From the NCBI GenBank assembly GCA_004380135.1, contig QXCR01000121.1, forward strand, positions 26,187 through 90,186: DNA of 64,000 bases, given 5' to 3'. This DNA comes from Stemphylium vesicarium. Lineage: Eukaryota; Ascomycota; Dothideomycetes; Pleosporales; Pleosporaceae. Positions 57,148 to 64,000 of the stretch are shown in pieces. Under the pieces are notes generated by a model, which saw only the letters and a list, made by a program, of their open reading frames with translations, ran no database searches and was not told the DNA's origin. A program made the translations under genes and the position numbers. Each line of letters opens with the position of its first letter. Position 1 is the first letter of the stretch.

Positions 57148-58141
57148 ATGGGAGATATCAACATGGCACCAGCAAGGGTTTTTGAGGGCAAGCTGGCTAT
57201 TGTTACTGGGGCTTCGAGAAGTAAGTATGACGATTTACCACCGAGTAGACAAACTATCTACTACTACCCGCCGCATGACGGCACATATCCATACCATAGA
57301 ATCACATCACTGACCTAGTCTTTTCTTCTTACCACCAGGTTTCGGTGCAGCAGTAGCAACGCATCTAGCCTCGCGCGGAGCAAACGTAGTCCTCAACTAC
57401 GCAACCTCATCCTCAGACAAGGCAGCCGCAGACCTAGCATCGCACCTCAGCAAAACCTACAACATCACTGCGCTCCCCGTGCGCGCCGACCTCCTCGACG
57501 CCTCCGCGCCCGGCGCACTCGTCGAAGCCGCAAAAGCGCACTTTACCAACGCCTCTGCATCCCCTCCCTTCCAAATCGACATCATAATCAACAACGCGGC
57601 AATCGTAAACGCGCAGCCCATCCAAGACCTCGACGTCGCTCTCTGGGACCAGACTTTCAACCTAAACTGCAAAGCACCCGCGCTGCTCATCAAAGCCGCG
57701 TTTCCCTACCTGCCCCACGACCGCTCGGGCAGAATTGTCAATATCTCTTCTGCAACTACGACTTGGGGTCTCATACAGCAGACGTCGTATGCCGGCACAA
57801 AGGGCGCGATCGAAGCCATGACGCGCGTCTGGGCGCGTGAGCTTGCCGAGCGGTGTACCGTTAATAGCGTGTCACCTGGACCCATGGACACGGGGCTGCT
57901 GAATGGATTGCCCGAGGCGCCCAAGGAGGCATTGAAAATGTATAACGCGCTTATTCCGCTTGCGAGGGAGAGGCCGGGGGTTGATACGGAGGATATGCTT
58001 AAGTTGGCGGGCGAGATTGGGGGCAGGCCGGGGACATTGGAGGAGGTTGCGGGGATCGTGGGGATTGCGTGTTTGCCGGAGAGTGGGTGGATGACGGGGA
58101 ATCAGTTGGGTGCTAGTGGGGGAGGAGCTTTTGTGAGGTGA
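57148..58141 (+). CDS. Short-chain dehydrogenase/reductase, classical type
   Basis: Exons 57148-57220 and 57339-58141 give 291 residues (a second in-frame ATG lies at 57163). The nucleotide-binding motif is split by the intron (AIVTGASR-SFGAAVA, the TGxxxxxG form with Ser where Gly is common). NNAA follows at about 109-112, then the catalytic set: Ser161/162 in NISSATTTWG, Tyr175 and Lys179 in SYAGTKGAIEAM. The PG motif (SVSPGPMDTGLL) after the active site is typical. It oxidises or reduces alcohol/ketone groups with NAD(P)H. NADP use is weakly suggested by residues after strand 2 (NYATSSS). The substrate is unknown. Homologues are often annotated as 3-oxoacyl-ACP reductase-like. Confidence 0.94.
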
Positions 58142-59013
58142 GGTGATAAAAGAGGGGGAGGGATTATCTGGTGGGGGTGGGTTTCGCCACCGAATGTTGG
58201 ATGTTAAATGTTGAATAACGGTATAAGTTTGATCGGGGGTTACATTTTTTTTTGCTGCCCTTTCTCCTGCGTCCAAGGTCTCTCTCTTACATTTCGACCC
58301 CACTCCCGAACGAGTCGCGGCAACCAGCTCAAGATATTCATTTGTTATGGCTGGATACGGGGGTCTCGCCGAATTGTATCGAGTATCGTGGACCGCAGAA
58401 CTGGATGAAGTATCAACGACGGCAGAATCAGATGGGATATCAAGCACCAAAGCTGGTCGCCTCAGTACGAACGAACGGCGGCGATGAAGGGGTCTCGAAC
58501 GAAATTACCGCACTACTAGATCTTGAGCTGGCAGGGGTGACATGCTTCTTGCTTCGCCAGCAGAAGACGTAGTGTTAGAATTAACGTTGGAGTTGGCGTT
58601 GACACCGGCGATGGTTCGTTGGTTGTCTTTTGATCTGGTGTCGGCAAGGTCTCATCAGTTGGGGATGCACTAGCTGGTGCTTCTGCTTTTGGGAGAGAGC
58701 TCGAGTTTGGGATGGGCGTCGGATTGGGCTGTACTTGTGCGGTTATGCTATTAGAGTCTCGAGGCTGCTCTTAGGGCGTTGAGTAGGATTCCTTGTTCAT
58801 GGTTGTTGTGACGAAGCGTGCTTGTAGTGGGTTGTGTGCTGGAAGTAGGTACTGTTGAAGGATTGTACCATAGGGATGAAGATATATGGGAGGGGAGTAC
58901 TCTAGGATTTCACACAGTCATTCACCCGAAAGGGTTAGGAGTATGGCATATTTGATGACTGTTGGGTGTGAACGGCGAGAGGCCGGTACAGAAGCAGGCC
59001 GAATGCTTCGAAA
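58142..59013. other. Intergenic, nothing recognised
   Basis: No gene supported. A frame at 58252-58572 lacks an ATG-based domain model. Confidence 0.5.
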
Positions 59014-59322
59014 ATGGTTGACCTAGCTCTTGACCTTGCACGCTTCCGATTCATAGTGACTGTTTGCTATGATGGTCAGTGTGCCATTGACTTGAAATTC
59101 CTTTACCAGTCATTCTTAGTGGAAACATCAGCTATGATCAACCTGACGAGGACGGACTCGATCCGTTCGAATGCATTCCAGCTGAAGTATCTTGAGCTGA
59201 TATGCGATCCTGAAGAGATGGTCGAAGCCGTCATTTTATATGCATTCAACATTCCGATGACGAACCTCGATCATTTCGCCCAGCACGTCTCTCGAGCCCG
59301 TTCGAAATTCTGGCCGTCATAG
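59014..59322 (+). pseudogene. Possible BTB/POZ-domain remnant
   Basis: An ATG at 59014 opens 102 codons. The middle reads FLVETSAMINLTRTDS and then ICDPEEMVEAVILYAFNIPM, which resembles the part of fungal BTB domains where an exposed strand is followed by a DPE-type helix and a short aromatic turn. The usual N-terminal SDVTV-like strand is blurred and there is no C-terminal extension. It may be a decayed BTB gene, a short orphan, or a chance similarity. Confidence 0.25.
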
Positions 59323-59835
59323 GCGCACTGCCTGCTACAATGATGCATCTCGAGAAGCTCGCCCGAATAGTCTTAGGCCCGAAGTTCCGAGGGTTTTGAC
59401 GGAAATGACCATGGACGTGAAGATATTGGTTCTGAGAAAATGGGAGAAAGTACGCTCTGGGGATTCTCACGCCATCTCTCAATAATGCGTTGCTTACATA
59501 AGGTCGAGGTGTCGTGTTGGAGACATGAGGGTGAGACGGGTGGAGACGTCGCCGGTCGCGTTTCGGCTGCGGAATCCTTGTCAAGCTTCCAGAAGCCGCT
59601 CAAAGGCCCATGCACCTCGTCACCACCGAGCGCGTGGAACTTTGGCTAGACACGACGCCATCGCCATTGAAGCAACTCTTAATAACACATTCCTTACATT
59701 GCGCCGTCTTTTTTGCTTGCGTATTTGATGACTAAAGGCCCAATAGCATCCACCATCTCCATCAATATGCGATAAATGTGCCCATCATTCCCCCATGCCG
59801 CCGCCTATTGAGCACCCCCGACCTGCGCCGCCATC
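59323..59835. other. Intergenic, nothing recognised
   Basis: This is the upstream region of VPS54; no other feature was seen. Confidence 0.5.
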
Positions 59836-62800
59836 ATGTCCTCCCCCGATACCCCACGAAAGTCGAGCGAGAGCTTCGAGTTCTTATCGCCGAACCCGCC
59901 CCAGAGCTCCTTCCCGTTCCCCTCGCACCATGACTGGACAAACAGGCCTAGCTCCACGGGTGGGCGCTACAAACCGCGACGTGGCTCGACCTCGTCCTCA
60001 ATTCACTCGGTTGGCGGTTCACTCGACAGCGGCTTCAAGGGCAACATGGGCGCGGTGAGGGAGCAAAGCAACAATGCCATCTCTACGCTTCTCACCCCCC
60101 CAATTATGCGCACTGGCATGGTCCCGCATACGAATGCCACAGCTACCTCTGGACACCGACCGCCGTCTACCAAAGACATTCCCCCCGTGACCCTCGCGAA
60201 CATACCCCATATTGACCCTTCCGCCTTCAACCCATACCTTTCGCAAGTTGGTAATCTGTATGAAGCTTTCAAGCGCGCAAAGGCAGAGGCAGAAGAGGCC
60301 GCGCAACCACCTAGGAGAGGGTCGAAGAAGGACGACCGCCCTGAGAATCTTGCACCTTCACCAGCAGTCACACCAAATCTTTCAGGAGCACCATTTCCCC
60401 CCGACGCCACCCCGAAACCGAAGCGTCGAACGAGCGCATCGAAGCGCGCCCTCCCGGCAATTACGCCACTTTCTACGATACCCAACATTTACTTCGACGA
60501 GAACTTTCACATTGAGAACCCGCGAACCTTTGACGTTGTGAGTGAGCGCTCCGAGGTGGTTAGGCCCGTACGGACCACGAGCAGCGACGACCATGGCACT
60601 ATTCCGTCTGTGGACGTACAAGCACCGACCGGGAGAAAGGCGCTGGCAACGAACGCAATATTGCAGGAGAAGCTCTCGTGGTACATGGACACGGTCGAGG
60701 TACATCTGATATCGGCCATTTCAACAGCGTCGACGTCCTTTTTCGCCGCCCTTGGATCTCTGCGCCAATTGCAGACGGAAGCTTCGGATTCGGTTGCCAG
60801 GATCAAAGGCCTTAGGGAAGATCTAAAAAGGTTAGACGAACAGATGGCAATAGGGGGCTTGAAAGTTGTCGACATGAAGAGACGGAGAGAGAACTTGAGA
60901 AGATTGACCGACTCGGTCGATCAGCTCCAGGCTGTAATTGTGGGACTATCGCATTGTGACGAGGCAGTTGTTGAAGGCGACCTGGAGACTGCCATGACCC
61001 GAATTGAAATGATAGAACGACTGATAACTGGCGCATTGGACACGGCAGACGCACAGGGTACTGCCTGGTTAGAATCGCGATTACCGCCACGACTTATTGA
61101 CTTACGACCCCTAAGAGCTTTGGATGGCGTATTTGAGGGCATCACTGAGCTGAAATTTCGCGTCGGAAGAGGGTTCGAGGCGCGTTTCGTTGACACCTTA
61201 CTCACCGACTTACGAGAGCATGTCAAACGGGTTCCAAACCATGACACGTTGGAAAGATGGGTAGTCGCCTCCCAGAAAGGACGTAACAGCAACCAGAAAC
61301 TAAAAACCATGTTACCGACCTACATGTCAACGGATGACAAACTCCGATCAGAGCTACGAGCCAGCTTGTATGGTTTGAGCGGAGCGCAGTTCACAAACCA
61401 AGCCAGCGCCACCTTTAGGGAAGCCGTCGTAAAAGAGATGAAAATCATCATCCGCAAACATCTTCCGAGCTCTTCCGATGACGACACTGGCTCCATGGCT
61501 TCTGTGTCAACAAGAGGTGGCCGGGGACAGAGCCAGGCTGACAAAAACTCCATCCTGGCAAGGAACCTACGGGCAATGGACCCTGCAGATGCCGAGAATT
61601 TCTTTACCAACATTTTTACCGACATTGGTGAAGCACTCCGCAGGCTTAGTATTCTGGTCAAGGTATTGCTCGATGTAACGAGTGGTGTTACCACACCTCC
61701 GGCTTCTGCAGGAGGCCTGCGATCCCCCAGAAGTCCGTACCCGGCCAGTATCGATGATTACATAGGCAATGGTGTACCGCCCCCATCTTCGAACGACCTG
61801 CAAATGGAAATTATGCAAGCCTTGGACATGTCAAGCCTCCTTGGCCAGGCAGTTGATGCCGCTCAAACGCAAATCACCAAGCTTCTGAAAGTCCGATCGG
61901 AAGCGACTGCAAACCTACCCCTCGAGCGATTTCTTCGGTACTTCAACATGTGCAGGCTGTTTGCTGACGAATGCGAAGCAGTCTCCGGACGGTCCGGTGC
62001 GGCACTGAAGGGTGTGGTAAACACTCACATCACCGACTTTGTGTCCAAATTTGGAGACTTTGAAAAGCAAGAGCTCGCAAAAGCTATGGATTCCGACCGC
62101 TGGGAGCCAAAAGACTTTGACGCAGGAGACACAGAGGTTCTAGCTCGGTTGTTGAAGGGTATGGAGAGCGATCCTTCCAGCTGGGCAGAGACTGGCGATG
62201 TTCTGCGCGAGATCCAAGAACCAACTACCAATGGCACATCAGGAGCAACTAACGGCACTCCTGAAGAAAAGCCCAAAGAGAAGAATAAGACTACCGTGCC
62301 CGCCATCGTGGATGAAGAAAAGTATACTATATCCTCTTCCTCTACAGTCGTCATACGAGGCATTGAGCGCTTCGAAATTCTCGTCTATGTTATGCCAAGC
62401 ATGACCTCCGAAGTTGCGACGTCCCTCTGCGACTACATTAAGCTTTTCAACTCACGCCTTTGCCAACTGATCCTCGGTGCGGGCGCCATGCATTCAGCCG
62501 GTCTGAAGAACATTAATACCAAGCACCTCGCTATCGCCTCGCAGACCTTATCCTTCATCATCGCCATCCTCCCCTACATCCGCGAATGCTTTCGCCGCCG
62601 CGTTGCCTCTGCAACCAACAAGACGTCTCTCGGCGAGTTTGACAACGTCAAGCGACTGTTACACGACCAGCAAAACCAGATTCATGAGAAGCTGACGGAT
62701 ATTCTTTCCGGTCGTGCCACGGTACACATGCGCAGTCTCAAAAAGGTGGAATGGGACAATGAGGCTGAAGTCAACAAAGACGTCAGTCCCAGCATGGAGA

Positions 62801-63269
62801 GCTTGACCAAAGACACAGTGACTATGCACAAGGTCATCAACAAGTATCTCAGCGATATCCAAGTCCGCATGATCATGGGTCCCGTGTTTGAAAGTTACCG
62901 CGAGCAGGTTGGTAAAGTGATCAAGGAGGCGCCTGTCAAGACGGCAGGCGGCAAAGCGCGGTATGTGAAGAAATTGGGAGACTGTATGGGGTTTCATGTG
63001 CTAATTTACGTTCCAGATTACTGCGCGAAGCCAAACTCTTTGATGCAAAATTAGGCCCCATCGACGGCGCTGGTAACGTCGGTTCCCACCTCATCGGCCT
63101 GGTAGTCAGCAAGACAGTTGCGCAACCAAAGGCCGAACCGAAGCTCGAGCAGGCTTCAAAGCAGGAAACGAAGGCGGAAACGGACACGAAGAAGAACAGC
63201 GAGGAAAAGGAGGCAAAGGAGGAAAAGGTAGAAGCAGAGCCTGAGAAAACAAATGGCGACGCGGCATGA
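59836..63269 (+). CDS. VPS54: VPS54, subunit of the GARP tethering complex
   Basis: A long exon 59836-62960 and a short exon 63017-63269, joined by a 56-nt GT-AG intron, give 1125 residues. The N-terminus (about 200 residues) is Ser/Pro-rich. The VPS54 core begins near DPSAFNPYLSQVG and continues with coiled-coil segments (LRQLQTEASDSVARIKGLRED, LRRLTDSVDQLQAVIVGL). The C-terminal half carries FLRYFNMCRLFADECEAVSG, VVIRGIERFEILVYVMPSM, KNINTKHLAIASQTLSFI and SGRATVHMRSLKK. After the intron come LLREAKLFDAKLGPIDGAGN and a Lys/Glu-rich tail. GARP tethers endosome-derived vesicles at the trans-Golgi network. Reading through the intron would end the protein early with a non-conserved tail. Identity is secure. 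Confidence 0.95.
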
Positions 63270-64000
63270 GTATATACCCCTCTTACAATTCAGCAGCCTA
63301 TCTTTCTCTGGGGCTAGACTTTTGACTTTTTTTTGATGAGACACCTTTTACCTTTTATTTCCAGCTCAAAGATGGTACATTGACCAGTTCTATTACCATT
63401 TACTATCGTTCTGTCACTACCACCGTCATCGCCACCGCTATCAGCAACGGTGTTTCACTCATGCATAGGTACCAACTCATCCAGTCTACAACAACACACA
63501 TACATTGTAGTTTCTCTCGTCGCTAGTGAAAAGCCAGCCTCTACCAAACATTATTTGTATCTCCAAGAAAAAAACCTCCATTGGCGCGCCACGTTCCGGC
63601 TTGGAACCTCGCAGGCCCCGCAATCGAGATATAACAGCTGGTACTCTCTCATTGGATTTCCAACACAAAACCAGAATAAATGGTGTGGAGAACGGACCGC
63701 TCGTGCGTTCGGATGAACTTCCATCGAATCCCGCGTGCGTGCATGCATACATGTCAGCAGCGTCACCCGCATCAGCTTACAGCTGCATGGCGGGTGACTG
63801 TGCCCCCGATCGAGGCAGAAGAACGTGCAGACCTATCCATTGGTTTGTTTGGATAGCGTACGTACGATTCTTCTGACGATGGGGGGGGGTGAATGTGCTG
63901 GGTAGCACTTGTTTGGATAGCAGCGGTTGCGAGAGGTTCAGTTCGGCGCTGGCGAAGCTTGATAGTGCTGCTATGCAGCTGGCGAGGGAGAAGGACCTCA
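63270..64000. other. 3' region of VPS54 and unexplained sequence to window end
   Basis: No supported gene. A run of nine G occurs at 63881-63889. Overlapping frames on both strands at 63450-63880 have no domains. Confidence 0.5.

Noticed and set aside
1..64000. CRISPR arrays, bacterial operons, ribosome binding sites, rho-independent terminators
   Set aside because: The sequence is eukaryotic (spliced fungal genes); no such arrays or bacterial signals were seen.

Overview
The window looks like a gene-rich, compact chromosomal segment of a filamentous ascomycete. The reasons are short 45-80 nt introns with GTRAGT donors and CTAAC-type branch points, a protein repertoire of fungal-only families (CFEM, LysM effector, SAT4-like rhodopsin-domain protein, DUF4048, Mid2-like surface protein), and housekeeping genes with fungal architecture (VPS54, NOB1, TIM22, pICln/Lot5, WDR83/MORG1, a GCK-III kinase). 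The overall flavour suggests a plant-associated Dothideomycete, possibly Pleosporales, but that placement is inference. No long AT-rich, RIP-ravaged blocks and no intact transposon were seen.

Layout. 0.9-9.4 kb: secreted and membrane proteins (a two-LysM effector, an unknown small gene, a Mid2-like surface protein with an in-frame stop, an MFS transporter, a GPI-type CFEM protein). 11-22.6 kb: a small unknown gene, a RING protein, a large secreted GH92 mannosidase and two unknown single-pass membrane proteins. 22.8-25.1 kb: divergent pICln/Lot5 and WDR83 genes. 25.6-32.9 kb: an accessory island of three genes. 33.4-38.3 kb: NOB1 and a class I terpene synthase. 41.8-46.5 kb: a stand-alone copy of the island's unknown domain, TIM22 and a DUF4048 protein. 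48.1-63.3 kb: GCK-III kinase, histidine acid phosphatase, rhodopsin-domain protein, short-chain dehydrogenase and VPS54.

The most interesting region is 25.6-32.9 kb. A gene with zinc fingers and an unknown C-terminal domain is divergently transcribed, from a promoter of about 190 bp, from a gene fusing a DUF7580-like region to a subtilisin (S8) protease. Immediately downstream, on the same strand as the protease, lies a 277-residue protein with no membrane segment. This arrangement resembles fungal regulated-cell-death loci in which a gasdermin-like pore former (RCD-1, HET-Q1) is paired with an S8 protease (HET-Q2) that activates it. The protease call is firm from its catalytic motifs; the gasdermin call rests on context, size and general sequence character. 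The zinc-finger gene carries an in-frame TAG between its second and third fingers. Its C-terminal domain recurs as a free-standing 249-residue protein about 15 kb away, which marks it as an independent, apparently undescribed module.

Intron boundaries below were chosen by splice consensus and reading-frame continuity. They are models read from genomic sequence, not transcript-supported.
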